Assembly: GCF_023229105.1 (NCBI RefSeq)
Contig: NZ_JALNZY010000039.1
Location: forward strand, 1 to 18,779
DNA length: 18,779 bases
Direction: 5' to 3'
Source of the DNA: Sulfurimonas sp.
Lineage (GTDB): Bacteria; Campylobacterota; Campylobacteria; Campylobacterales; Sulfurimonadaceae
Part shown: positions 1 through 6,231 of the stretch, piece by piece
Layout: every line of letters begins with the position of its first letter
Numbering within the stretch: position 1 is the first letter of the stretch
The notes under the pieces: model-generated
Told to the model about the DNA's origin: nothing
Database searches by the model: none
The model's input: only the letters and a program-made list of their open reading frames with translations
Translations under genes and position numbers: made by a program

Positions 1-177
1 AGCGTTATCTCTCTCATCTTTATATGCTTTAAATGACTCTGTTTGAAATTTTTTAAAATCTTTAAAACTTTGCTCAGCGTTAAGGGTTGAAAAACATATC
101 GCAATAAGTAAATTAAAATGGCCAAACAGCCTGAATAATTTTTGTACCCCAACCCTGTTTTGTTGCACGATCAACAT
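1..177 (-). CDS. Exported protein, N-terminal part only (possible MltC-type murein transglycosylase N-domain)
   Basis: The reading frame is open to the window edge, so only the N-terminal end is present. It encodes a hydrophobic stretch (LLIAICFSTLNA) ending in an AxA-like signal peptidase I site. A charged, Phe/Lys-rich segment follows (QSFKDFKKFQTESFKAYKDE). From memory this pattern resembles the region after the signal peptide in epsilonproteobacterial proteins with the DUF3393/murein transglycosylase C N-terminal domain, so a periplasmic wall-associated role is a guess. The start is uncertain. An ATG at 177 has GGGAG directly against it. A GTG at 168 has the same GGGAG nine bases upstream and is the better-spaced choice. 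Either start lies inside the end of flgH in another frame, an overlap of 56-65 bases, so translation is probably coupled to flgH. The frame is clear; the family is tentative. Confidence 0.5.
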   Translation of the reverse strand, partial: MLIVQQNRVGVQKLFRLFGHFNLLIAICFSTLNAEQSFKDFKKFQTESFKAYKDERDNA

Positions 178-835
178 CTCCCTCTGTCTTATAAAGAATT
201 TTCGCTTCACTTATCTGTGAAGAGTTAATCCTGTTGTACTGATCAATATCATATGGACGTATAACTCCGCCAATCTGTATAATCTGTTTTTGATCATCAA
301 CTAAAATCTCTCTCTTGCCTGATATAAAATAGTTTCCATTTTCTAAAACTTTAACGATTCTAGCAGAAATAGTCGTGTTGAAAGAGGCATCTCTAGATGC
401 ACTGCCTTGCCCCGCATAAGCACTGCTTGAGCTCGCTTCAAAACCCATATTTGCTATGTCACTTAATTTTTTAGACGCAGAGCTTATTGCAGAATTTGTC
501 CCGCCATACGCAAAGGCGCCACCACCTAACCCCATTGTGTCATCTTCACTAAGTTGTTTTGATCCGCTGTTTGAACTTTTAGTATTTTCGGATATTATAA
601 CCGTTACAACATCGTTTACATGCATAGCTTTGTGGTCAGTAAAAAGCGGATTTTCACCCTGCCCAAAGATGCTACCTACAGATGCAAAATCTTTTTTATC
701 CTCACGAGAGGGCATCTGCTCAACATAAGCAGGCGGTTCAAAATCTATCTCTGGATTCGTTAAATTAGCCGTACAACCTAAAAAAAACAGTATAACATAA
801 ATTGACGTAAGTAGTATTAAAATATTTTTTTTCAA
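113..835 (-). CDS. flgH: Flagellar L-ring protein FlgH (lipoprotein)
   Basis: FlgH forms the outer-membrane L-ring that acts as a bushing for the flagellar rod. The 240-residue protein begins with a lipoprotein signal peptide whose lipobox ends FFLGC, making Cys21 the predicted lipidated residue. The family signature follows: SIFGQGENPLFTDHKAMHVND, then VTVIISE, a Ser/Gly/Ala-rich middle (about 85-145), and the C-terminal block SGKREILVDD, IQIGGVIRPYDI, and ISEAKILY. Length matches the family. The start codon is TTG; I see no in-frame ATG that keeps the signal peptide. A sigma54 promoter lies about 40 bases upstream (874-889), as expected for rod/hook-class flagellar genes in epsilonproteobacteria. 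Its end overlaps the start of the next minus-strand gene. Confidence 0.95.
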   Translation of the reverse strand: MKKNILILLTSIYVILFFLGCTANLTNPEIDFEPPAYVEQMPSREDKKDFASVGSIFGQGENPLFTDHKAMHVNDVVTVIISENTKSSNSGSKQLSEDDTMGLGGGAFAYGGTNSAISSASKKLSDIANMGFEASSSSAYAGQGSASRDASFNTTISARIVKVLENGNYFISGKREILVDDQKQIIQIGGVIRPYDIDQYNRINSSQISEAKILYKTEGDVDRATKQGWGTKIIQAVWPF

Positions 836-864
836 CTCTTCTCTTTTGATTCTTATTTATTAGT

Positions 865-870
865 TATAAT
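865..870 (+). promoter_or_regulatory. -10 box of the yqeY promoter
   Basis: TATAAT preceded by TAGT. Transcription would start near 877, leaving a leader of about 28 bases to the ATG at 905. No -35 box stands at normal distance (a TTGATT at 846-851 is only 13 bases away), as is common in Campylobacterota. The box sits where flgH transcription from the opposing sigma54 promoter should begin. Confidence 0.55.
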
Positions 871-873
871 TCT

Positions 874-889
874 AGCAAGAATAGTTCCA
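874..889 (-). promoter_or_regulatory. Sigma54 (RpoN) -24/-12 promoter of flgH
   Basis: On the minus strand the sequence reads TGGAAC, five bases, then TTGCT. The -24 GG (888-887) and -12 GC (876-875) are separated by exactly ten bases, the strict sigma54 spacing. Transcription would begin near 863, giving a leader of about 28 bases before flgH. RpoN control of flgH is established for Campylobacter and Helicobacter, which supports the call. Confidence 0.8.
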
Positions 890-904
890 CATGAAAGGGA
901 AAAA

Positions 905-1348
905 ATGAATTTAAGAGATAAAATTAACCAAGATATAAAAGATGCCATGAAAGCAAAGGAGAATCAAAAAAGAGATGCTCTAAGACTTTTGGCAAGTGCC
1001 TTTAAGCAGATAGAAGTTGATGAACGCAAAGAGTTAAATGATGAAGATGTTATAAAAATCATACAATCTCAGGTAAAAAGAAGAGATGATGCGGCAACGC
1101 AATATAGAGATGCCGGTCGTGAGGATTTGATGCAAAAAGAGTTAGATGAGATTGCCTATTATAAAGAGTATCTGCCTGCACAGCTAAGCGATGAAGAGCT
1201 ATCTTTGGCACTAAAAAATATCATAATCAAAATAGAAGCGACATCCGTAAAAGACATAGGAAGAGTAATGGGAGCAGCGAGCAAAGAGCTATCTGGTAAA
1301 GCTGATGGCAAAAGAATCAACGAGTGTGCAAAGAGTTTGCTCAATTAA
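905..1348 (+). CDS. YqeY-like / GatB-Yqey domain protein
   Basis: This 147-residue protein is a full-length YqeY family member. It opens with MNLRDKINQDIKDAMKAKE and then RDALRLLASAFKQIE. It carries the family's KRRDDAATQYRDAGREDL segment near 58-76 and the ELDEIAYYKEYLPAQLSDEEL motif near 79-99. The C-terminal GRVMGAASKELSGKADGKRIN is the helical domain shared with the tail of GatB and GatE, the tRNA-dependent amidotransferase subunits. That tail helps bind tRNA in GatB; the role of the stand-alone protein is not well defined, and a cytoplasmic tRNA-related job is only an inference. A Shine-Dalgarno AAGGGA stands five bases before the ATG. It is monocistronic by position, diverging from flgH and converging on trpC. 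Confidence 0.88.
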   Translation: MNLRDKINQDIKDAMKAKENQKRDALRLLASAFKQIEVDERKELNDEDVIKIIQSQVKRRDDAATQYRDAGREDLMQKELDEIAYYKEYLPAQLSDEELSLALKNIIIKIEATSVKDIGRVMGAASKELSGKADGKRINECAKSLLN

Positions 1349-1409
1349 AAAGCAACCTCTAAAAACTTAGTTTACCTCACCTTTTGCAGAGGATGACGAG
1401 CTGCTTTTT
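1347..1409. terminator. Possible bidirectional terminator hairpin between yqeY and trpC
   Basis: AAAAAGCA (1347-1354) pairs perfectly with TGCTTTTT (1402-1409). Inside, CCTCT (1356-1360) can pair with AGAGG (1388-1392), leaving a nine-base bulge on one side. The A/T ends give a U-tract on either strand, which suits convergent genes. The enclosed region contains ACTTAGT (1365-1371), a variant of the motif seen in the other junctions. The stem is imperfect, so the call is moderate. Confidence 0.4.
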
Positions 1410-2194
1410 CAACCAAACTTTAGTTTTCTTAGCGCAGCTTCTTCATCTTCTTCTCTCATTAGTGATTCCCCGACTAAAAACGCATCAACTCCTGCTTTAC
1501 TTAAATCCTCAAGTTGCCCATGTTCATAGATTCCGCTCTCAGCGACAATAATCTTGCCGTTTGGTATCAGGGGAATTAGTTCATAAGAGAGATTCATGTC
1601 CATCTCAAAAGTTTGAAGATTTCTATGGTTAATCCCGATAATATCACTTCCGGCATAGATGGCTTTTACTAAATCACTCTTGTCGTGAACCTCAACTAAA
1701 GCCTCCATGCCAAGGTGTCTTGTATATCCCAAAAGCTCTTTTAACTCACCCTTACTAAGAGCCGCTGCGATAAGCAAAATAAAATCCGCACCATGAACCA
1801 TAGCTTCGAGTATCTGATACTTTGTAACTATAAAATCTTTTCTAAGTAGCGGAATACCCACATATCTTCTAATTTGACCCAAATAATCCAAGTTGCCTTG
1901 AAAAAAGTGAGGCTCTGTAAGCACTGAGATAGCGCTAGCCCCTCCTCTTTCATAACTCTGTGCAATTGCAATAGGATCAAAATTCTCACGAATTACACCC
2001 CTAGAAGGAGATGCTTTTTTTACCTCGGCAATTATTCTATATGGGTCTTGCTCTGTTGCCGTTAAAAATGTAAATACATCTCTAGGAGCCCTTGCATTAA
2101 AAGCGAGGGAGCGCCCAAGCCAATCTAGCGAAAACTTTTTCTCTCTTTGTATAACATCTTCTCTTGTTTTTTTTATTATTTCGTCTAAAATCAT
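1409..2194 (-). CDS. trpC: Indole-3-glycerol phosphate synthase
   Basis: TrpC converts 1-(2-carboxyphenylamino)-1-deoxyribulose 5-phosphate to indole-3-glycerol phosphate in tryptophan synthesis. The 261 residues cover the whole (beta/alpha)8 barrel. Hallmarks are AEVKKASPSRG (56-66, with the catalytic Glu and Lys), LLRKDFI (116-122, catalytic Lys119), EALVEVH (164-170), GINHRNLQTF (187-196), and the phosphate-binding AESGI (218-222) and FLVGESLM (239-246). The gene is last in a minus-strand operon and begins one base after the TPR lipoprotein stop (TAGAATG), so translation is likely coupled. No other trp gene is present, so this is a trpC separated from the rest of the pathway. The last codons contain AAACTTTAGTTT, the same core as the hairpins in nearby gene gaps. 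Confidence 0.96.
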   Translation of the reverse strand: MILDEIIKKTREDVIQREKKFSLDWLGRSLAFNARAPRDVFTFLTATEQDPYRIIAEVKKASPSRGVIRENFDPIAIAQSYERGGASAISVLTEPHFFQGNLDYLGQIRRYVGIPLLRKDFIVTKYQILEAMVHGADFILLIAAALSKGELKELLGYTRHLGMEALVEVHDKSDLVKAIYAGSDIIGINHRNLQTFEMDMNLSYELIPLIPNGKIIVAESGIYEHGQLEDLSKAGVDAFLVGESLMREEDEEAALRKLKFG

Positions 2195-2195
2195 T

Positions 2196-3485
2196 CTAAT
2201 TTTTACCTTTTTTGTTTTTCACACACTCTTTTATTGCTTCAATATGTTTGAGAACATCTTCATTACTACTACCGTCTGAGTTTTGCACTTTTTTCATAAT
2301 TTTTGCGGCTCTTTGACAATCCCCAAGTTTATAATATCCCCATGCAAGAGAATCAAGATAGTAGATAGAGTTTGGTTCGCCTTTGAGTGCCTCTTTTATA
2401 TATGCAATACCTTTTTTCACATCTATGTCATGGTCAATAAGAAGATAACCGAGATAGTTTAGATACATGCCGTCTCTATTTGTTTTTATTACCTCTTGAA
2501 GTTTTGCAACAACACTTTTATGCATGGCTTTGTCGCTCTTATTTTCAGAGCTTTCATACTCAAAAATTGCGCTTTGTGCCAAGTAAGTAATATCACCGCT
2601 GTCTTCATAAAGCTCTTTTGCGATAGATACCGCTTTTTTATATTTTTTTGTCTGGATATAGAGTTGAAAAAGTATCTCATTGTTGATTTTGTTCTCCTCT
2701 AAGAACTCAATCATCTTTAAATACTCTTTTTTATAGCCATATATCTGCACTATCTTTTCGCCTATATCATTGTGAGGGTCTATCTTATAGAGCCTTAAAT
2801 ATGTTGACAAAAGACCATCTACATTGTTGTCATTACTGTAAAATCCGATAAGTTTAGTGCAGATAAATTTAGAGCAACCATGTATTCTTGAGTGCGTTTC
2901 AAGTTGTGCAATGGCATCTTTTTTTCTCTCTAAATTGACATATAAAACAACAGCTATTTTCTCCAATATCTTTTCATTATAATCTTTGATATACGCACCC
3001 TCAAGATACTTTAAAGCTGTATCGTACTGTTTGAGTTTTACATATATATCACTAAGTAAAAGATAGTCATTTTCACTGTTTGAAGATGCAACTAATCTAA
3101 TTGCAAGCTCCTTTGCCTCCACTAATTTCTCTGCTCTTATAAGTGCTATTATTTTAATTCTTATTAGCTCAAAATCCTCTATCTTATCGCCAGAGATTTC
3201 ATCTGCTCTACTAATAACACGTTCATTTTGATTTGCAGCCAAATCATTTCTTAAAGAGCGATATAGATACTCATTTTTACCTGTTTTTAGATAAAGAGTG
3301 TTAAATATATTTGAGGAGTTGTTGTGATCCCCGCTATCTTCTAGCGCAAGAGCGCTCAATATATAGAGATCCTCCTCTTCAAAAACTTTCTGACTCCCCT
3401 TAACCTCGGGAGACTTAACAAAGGAGCAACCACCCAAAAGCATTATAGCAGCAACAAAAAAGGAGGATTTTAAAAAATTATACAT
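2196..3485 (-). CDS. TPR-repeat lipoprotein
   Basis: With the ATG at 3485 the protein has 429 residues. It starts with a lipoprotein signal (hydrophobic FFVAAIMLLGGC; Cys20 is the predicted lipidated residue). The rest is almost wholly helical with tetratricopeptide-like units. Examples are NDYLLLSDIYVKLKQYDTAL and its downstream repeat, the segment around KKYKKAVSIAKELYE, and C-terminal units LNYLGYLLIDHDIDVKKGIA and YYLDSLAWGYYKLGDCQRAA. A periplasmic membrane-anchored scaffold is likely; partners are unknown. Two TTG codons just upstream could extend the frame by two residues, but the ATG has GGAG six bases ahead. The start overlaps the stop of the YkgJ-type gene by eight bases (ATGTATAA). 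Confidence 0.8.
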   Translation of the reverse strand: MYNFLKSSFFVAAIMLLGGCSFVKSPEVKGSQKVFEEEDLYILSALALEDSGDHNNSSNIFNTLYLKTGKNEYLYRSLRNDLAANQNERVISRADEISGDKIEDFELIRIKIIALIRAEKLVEAKELAIRLVASSNSENDYLLLSDIYVKLKQYDTALKYLEGAYIKDYNEKILEKIAVVLYVNLERKKDAIAQLETHSRIHGCSKFICTKLIGFYSNDNNVDGLLSTYLRLYKIDPHNDIGEKIVQIYGYKKEYLKMIEFLEENKINNEILFQLYIQTKKYKKAVSIAKELYEDSGDITYLAQSAIFEYESSENKSDKAMHKSVVAKLQEVIKTNRDGMYLNYLGYLLIDHDIDVKKGIAYIKEALKGEPNSIYYLDSLAWGYYKLGDCQRAAKIMKKVQNSDGSSNEDVLKHIEAIKECVKNKKGKN

Positions 3486-3858
3486 CAACAACTCCGGGAC
3501 ACTCCAACTTCAACTCATCGACTCTAGTTTTAAAATAGTCCCAAAAAGGGAAGGTTCTGCACTGCTGCGGCCGTACTTCGTAAATTGTGCATCCGTTTGA
3601 TTCTCTCTCGTAAAAGGCACACTCATAGCTATCTGCAAACTTTCTCTCTTTTATAGAATATCTGTACTCATGTTTAAAAAGATAATTTTTCATAAACTCT
3701 GCACTCTCTAAACCCAAAAACCCTGCAATATCTTCTATCTCCGATGCACTTACGTGAATATATCCGCTCTCCCCAGTGCAGCATCTAGCTTTACATGTGC
3801 TGCAGGCAGAAGCATCAAAAGTGTAATCGTATCCATCTTTTTTAATTATATTTGACAT
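3478..3858 (-). CDS. YkgJ-family cysteine-cluster protein (putative Zn/Fe-binding)
   Basis: This 126-residue protein has eight cysteines, arranged as CSTCKARCC (19-27), then C80, C90, C100 and C120. The pattern Cx2Cx3CC, followed by a Cys in the EC-AFYERESNGC-TIYEVRPQQCRTFPFW region, is the signature of the YkgJ/UPF0153 zinc- or iron-chelating family (CxxCxxxCC plus RPxxCRxFPF). The metal and the molecular role are not settled for the family. It is the second gene of a four-gene operon. Its start overlaps the 3' end of the methyltransferase gene by 13 bases, and its end overlaps the TPR lipoprotein start by eight bases. Such tight packing suggests co-translation, though no shared pathway is obvious. 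Confidence 0.85.
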   Translation of the reverse strand: MSNIIKKDGYDYTFDASACSTCKARCCTGESGYIHVSASEIEDIAGFLGLESAEFMKNYLFKHEYRYSIKERKFADSYECAFYERESNGCTIYEVRPQQCRTFPFWDYFKTRVDELKLECPGVVDV

Positions 3859-4541
3859 TTTATACTTTGTGTCCGTGCTTTTTTATATATATTTTGAGCC
3901 TCTTTTGAAAACTCGTCTCCATCAAAACTGATAAACGGTGGCCAGATTTTCATTAACGATTTTGAGCCATTTCTTGCGTGTATCATTACCAAAGAGGCAA
4001 CTCTGTCAATTTTTGGATGAATAAAGCGCACATCTACCGCTCTCATGTTTACACGCTCTAGTTCACAGCAGATAAGTCCAAACTGAGATGCATCATAACA
4101 AAAGATAAAATGCGACCTCGGCTTTAAGAGCCTTGAGACCTTTTTAAAAAACTTATTCAATGGTAAGTTGACATTATAGCGTGCATTAAATAATATCTCA
4201 TTTTCACTCTTACTCACACCCTCATGATAAAAAGGAGGATTTGAGATAATGTAGTCATACTTCAAATCATCTTCAAGTTCTAAAAAGTCGCTCTTATGGA
4301 TTTTGTACTCTAACTTGTTTACTCTTGCATTTATTGAAGCATACTCTACAAAAATATCCTGTTTCTCAACTGCCTCAAGCGTAACTTTTTTGTTATCACG
4401 CGCCACTAAAAGTCCGACAATACCGCATCCTGCCCCGACATCCAAAACTCTTCCGCTTGGCTTAAAAGAGCTTATAAAATCATATAAAAAAATAGAGTCA
4501 CTATTGTAACAGTAGCCGCTAAGTGGCTGATAAAGAAGCAT
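3846..4541 (-). CDS. TrmN6/YfiC-like tRNA1(Val) adenine-N6 methyltransferase
   Basis: This is a class I SAM-dependent methyltransferase of 231 residues. Motif I is RVLDVGAGCGIVGLL (31-45). The acidic ribose-binding motif is EAVEKQ (56-61). Motif IV is ISNPPFY (99-105), the N6-adenine signature. The opening LYQPLSGYCYNSDSIFL corresponds to the segment before motif I in TrmN6 (YfiC), which methylates A37 of tRNA1(Val). A related 50-kDa-type RNA or protein methyltransferase is possible, because NPPF is shared with those families. A TTG one codon upstream is open, but the ATG at 4541 has an AAGG-type Shine-Dalgarno at good distance. It leads the operon with the YkgJ-type, TPR and trpC genes, with its own -10 box in the palindrome shared with kdsB. 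Confidence 0.82.
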   Translation of the reverse strand: MLLYQPLSGYCYNSDSIFLYDFISSFKPSGRVLDVGAGCGIVGLLVARDNKKVTLEAVEKQDIFVEYASINARVNKLEYKIHKSDFLELEDDLKYDYIISNPPFYHEGVSKSENEILFNARYNVNLPLNKFFKKVSRLLKPRSHFIFCYDASQFGLICCELERVNMRAVDVRFIHPKIDRVASLVMIHARNGSKSLMKIWPPFISFDGDEFSKEAQNIYKKARTQSIKCQI

Positions 4542-4554
4542 CAAGAGCCTTTTA

Positions 4555-4578
4555 GAGTATAATTTCGTAATTATATCT
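4555..4578. promoter_or_regulatory. Palindromic divergent promoter of trmN-like operon and kdsB
   Basis: TATAATT (4558-4564) and AATTATA (4569-4575) form a perfect seven-base inverted repeat around a four-base centre, with GAG and CTC just outside. Read rightward, TATAAT at 4558-4563 is a -10 box for kdsB (start near 4570, leader about 21 bases). Read leftward, TATAAT at 4575-4570 is a -10 box for the methyltransferase operon (start near 4563, leader about 22 bases). The two promoters physically overlap. Confidence 0.6.
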
Positions 4579-4590
4579 CAAAGGCATTAA

Positions 4591-5307
4591 ATGATAATTA
4601 TTCCAGCTAGACTTGCTTCGAGCAGATTTCCACAAAAAGTTTTAGCAGAGATTGGCGGAGTCCCGATGGTAGTTAGGACTGCACAAAGAGTTGCACACTT
4701 AGACAGAGTCGTCGTTGCGGCTGATGATGAGCTGATAATCTCTACATGTAAAAAGTACGGCATTGAAGCGATGCTAACCTCTACAACGCACAAAAGCGGA
4801 ACAGACCGCATCAATGAGTGCGCAAATATATTAAATGTAGATGATAATGAGTTGATTATAAATGTGCAGGCGGACGAGCCTTTTATAGAAGCAGAAGTCG
4901 TAGAAAAGCTCCTTAGAAGATTGCAGTTGTTAAAAGAAAACGGTAAAGAGTTTGTCATGGCAAGTTGCTACAACTCCATAAACAGTGAATCAGCCCAAGA
5001 TGCCAACTTAGTAAAAGTTGTGCTTGATGATAAGGAGAACGCTATCTATTTTTCCCGCTCGCCTATACCTTTTAACAGAAGCGGAGATGCGCAATATTTT
5101 GGTCATATAGGAATTTACGGCTTTAGCAAGAAGAGTCTGCACGATTTTTGTAACTTAAATGATGCACCAATAGAAGATATTGAGAAATTAGAGCAGTTAC
5201 GCGCAATTTATCATCAAAAAAAGATAAGTATGGTAAAAGTTTCAAGTACAGGATTTGGAATCGATACAGAGGAAGATTTAAAAAGAGCGGTAGAGATATT
5301 TCTATAA
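4591..5307 (+). CDS. kdsB: 3-deoxy-manno-octulosonate cytidylyltransferase (CMP-Kdo synthetase)
   Basis: KdsB activates Kdo with CTP to give CMP-Kdo for lipopolysaccharide inner-core synthesis in the cytoplasm. The 238-residue length is typical. The nucleotide-binding start IIIPARLASSRFPQKVLAEI (2-21) with GGVPMVVRT, the ATDDE-like VVAADDELI (41-49), THKSGTDRI (66-74) and INVQADEPF (90-98, metal-binding Asp) are all present. YFSRSPIPF and FGHIGIYGFSK follow, as does a C-terminal LEQLRAIYHQKKI and GIDTEEDL. A Shine-Dalgarno AAAGG lies six bases before the ATG. It is transcribed alone, diverging from the methyltransferase operon and converging on rpsO. Confidence 0.96.
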   Translation: MIIIPARLASSRFPQKVLAEIGGVPMVVRTAQRVAHLDRVVVAADDELIISTCKKYGIEAMLTSTTHKSGTDRINECANILNVDDNELIINVQADEPFIEAEVVEKLLRRLQLLKENGKEFVMASCYNSINSESAQDANLVKVVLDDKENAIYFSRSPIPFNRSGDAQYFGHIGIYGFSKKSLHDFCNLNDAPIEDIEKLEQLRAIYHQKKISMVKVSSTGFGIDTEEDLKRAVEIFL

Positions 5308-5314
5308 TAAGACG

Positions 5315-5397
5315 CACTAAAGAGAACTTGTCCTCTTTAGTGGCAGGGACTAAAGTCCCTACAACCCCCTAAAGCTACGAAAAAAACAAGTTTTTCG
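5315..5397. repeat. Three-hairpin element between kdsB and rpsO
   Basis: Three inverted repeats lie in this 104-base convergent gap. The first is CACTAAAGAG (5315-5324) with CTCTTTAGTG (5333-5342). The second is AGGGACT (5345-5351) with AGTCCCT (5354-5360), whose tip on the minus strand reads ACTTTAGT. The third is CGAAAAA (5378-5384) with TTTTTCG (5391-5397). One or more probably ends kdsB and rpsO transcription, although none has a clean run of T after a GC-rich stem. The loops of the first and third hairpins are complementary (CTTGT 5327-5331, ACAAG 5386-5390). Confidence 0.55.
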
Positions 5398-5411
5398 AGA
5401 AAATGGTGTTG

Positions 5412-5687
5412 TTAGATATTATCTCTAATACCTAAATCTGCTACAAGTTTAAGATAAGCATCTTTATCTTTTCTTTTAAAGTATTTCATAAGACGACGAC
5501 GTTGTCCTACTAATTTTAAAAGACCAAGTCTTGATGCGTGATCTTTTTTGAACACTTTTAAGTGCTCAGTTAGTTCACTGATTCTATTTGTTAATAGTGC
5601 AATTTGAACTTCACTTGAACCAGTGTCATTCTCTTTGCGACCGTATTTTGCAACAATTTCTTGTTTTTTAGCCGAATTTAAAGCCAT
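5412..5687 (-). CDS. rpsO: 30S ribosomal protein S15
   Basis: S15 binds 16S rRNA in the central domain and nucleates platform assembly. The 91-residue protein has the complete family sequence: MALNSAKKQEIVAKYG, the invariant NDTGSSEVQIALLTNRI, LTEHLKVFKKDHASRLGLLKLVGQRRRLMKYF and the tail YLKLVADLGIR. The start is the ATG at 5687, which has a strong GGAGG five bases upstream. A TTG four codons earlier lies in the Shine-Dalgarno region itself and is not used. It diverges from rrf2-flhA; rpsO next to an Rrf2 gene and flhA is also the order I recall in Campylobacter jejuni. Confidence 0.97.
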   Translation of the reverse strand: MALNSAKKQEIVAKYGRKENDTGSSEVQIALLTNRISELTEHLKVFKKDHASRLGLLKLVGQRRRLMKYFKRKDKDAYLKLVADLGIRDNI

Positions 5688-5718
5688 AATAGCCTCCAAA
5701 AGGTATATTTATCTAACA

Positions 5719-5724
5719 GTTATA
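5719..5724 (-). promoter_or_regulatory. Candidate -10 box of rpsO, overlapped by a dyad
   Basis: On the minus strand TATAAC reads 5724 to 5719, which would start transcription near 5712 and give a leader of about 25 bases. A 20-base dyad, TTATACA (5720-5726), six bases, TGTATAA (5733-5739), covers the box and could be an operator. No -35 box was recognised. Confidence 0.35.
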
Positions 5725-5740
5725 CATATCAGTGTATAAA

Positions 5741-5781
5741 GTTGAAATGAAATAATAGCTAATTTACTCTTTTATTTCAAC
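5741..5781. repeat. Inverted repeat upstream of the rrf2-flhA promoter
   Basis: GTTGAAAT (5741-5748) is repeated inversely as ATTTCAAC (5774-5781), separated by 25 bases of AT-rich sequence. It lies just upstream of the rrf2 -10 box. Autoregulation by Rrf2 is possible, but no known operator consensus is matched. Confidence 0.35.
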
Positions 5782-5790
5782 TTCTTTTGA

Positions 5791-5796
5791 TATAAT
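5791..5796 (+). promoter_or_regulatory. -10 box of the rrf2-flhA-DHH operon
   Basis: A perfect TATAAT preceded by TTTTGA, with transcription expected near 5803 and a leader of about 23 bases to the ATG at 5826. It is the only strong plus-strand promoter between rpsO and flhA, so flhA probably depends on it. Confidence 0.6.
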
Positions 5797-5825
5797 TTAA
5801 AAAAATCTAAATTAAAGTATAAAAT

Positions 5826-6227
5826 ATGTTAATAACTCGTGCAAGTGAGTATGCGATACTCTCTCTTATTGTCTTATCAAAAGCATCTTCTCCGATGGAT
5901 AGCGATACTCTTTCAAGACAACTCTCAATCCCAAAAAGTTTTTTAGCAAAAATTTTGCAATCAATGGCAAAACAGGGAATTTTAAACTCATACAAGGGCG
6001 TACACGGCGGTTTTTCACTTCTTTTAGAACCAAAAGATATCAGCATGCTGCAGATAATGTCTTCTGTTGAAGGCAAAGCCCCGACGGTTTTTGATTGTGC
6101 CCCCTCACTTGAGAGCTGCCCCCTAGACAAAGGCTCTTTATGTTCAATATGGCCATTTTTAAATAAACTACAAGGGAAGATTGACTCTTTTTTAGCAGAT
6201 TTAACTTTAGCAGACGTTTTAGAGTAA
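5826..6227 (+). CDS. Rrf2-family transcriptional regulator with three cysteines
   Basis: Rrf2 proteins are winged-helix dimers, many sensing iron-sulfur status, nitric oxide or redox state. This 133-residue protein starts MLITRASEYAILSLIVLS. It has the recognition helix region LSRQLSIPKSFLAKILQSMAKQGIL (29-53) and the wing YKGVHGGFSLL (56-66). The cluster-ligand region follows, with Cys91, Cys98 and Cys106 (FDCAP, ESCPL, SLCSIW). The Cys spacing is six and seven intervening residues, wider than the five-and-five of IscR that I recall, so cluster type and target cannot be assigned. It is the first gene of a unit with flhA, whose TTG start is four bases after this stop. Control of its own operon, including flhA, is the simplest inference. 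Confidence 0.88.
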   Translation: MLITRASEYAILSLIVLSKASSPMDSDTLSRQLSIPKSFLAKILQSMAKQGILNSYKGVHGGFSLLLEPKDISMLQIMSSVEGKAPTVFDCAPSLESCPLDKGSLCSIWPFLNKLQGKIDSFLADLTLADVLE

Positions 6228-6231
6228 AAGC

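Noticed and set aside
846..851. TTGATT as -35 box for yqeY
   Set aside because: Only 13 bases from the -10 box, too short for sigma70.
863..868. TATAAC on the minus strand as a sigma70 -10 box for flgH
   Set aside because: The sigma54 site at 874-889 fits better in sequence, spacing and known regulation of this gene class.
5378..5397. Confident rho-independent terminator for rpsO
   Set aside because: The stem is almost entirely A-T and no clean T-run follows it, so it was kept only as part of the hairpin element.
5688..5699. Four-residue N-terminal extension of S15 from a TTG
   Set aside because: It lies over the Shine-Dalgarno, and S15 proteins start MAL; the ATG at 5687 has ideal spacing.
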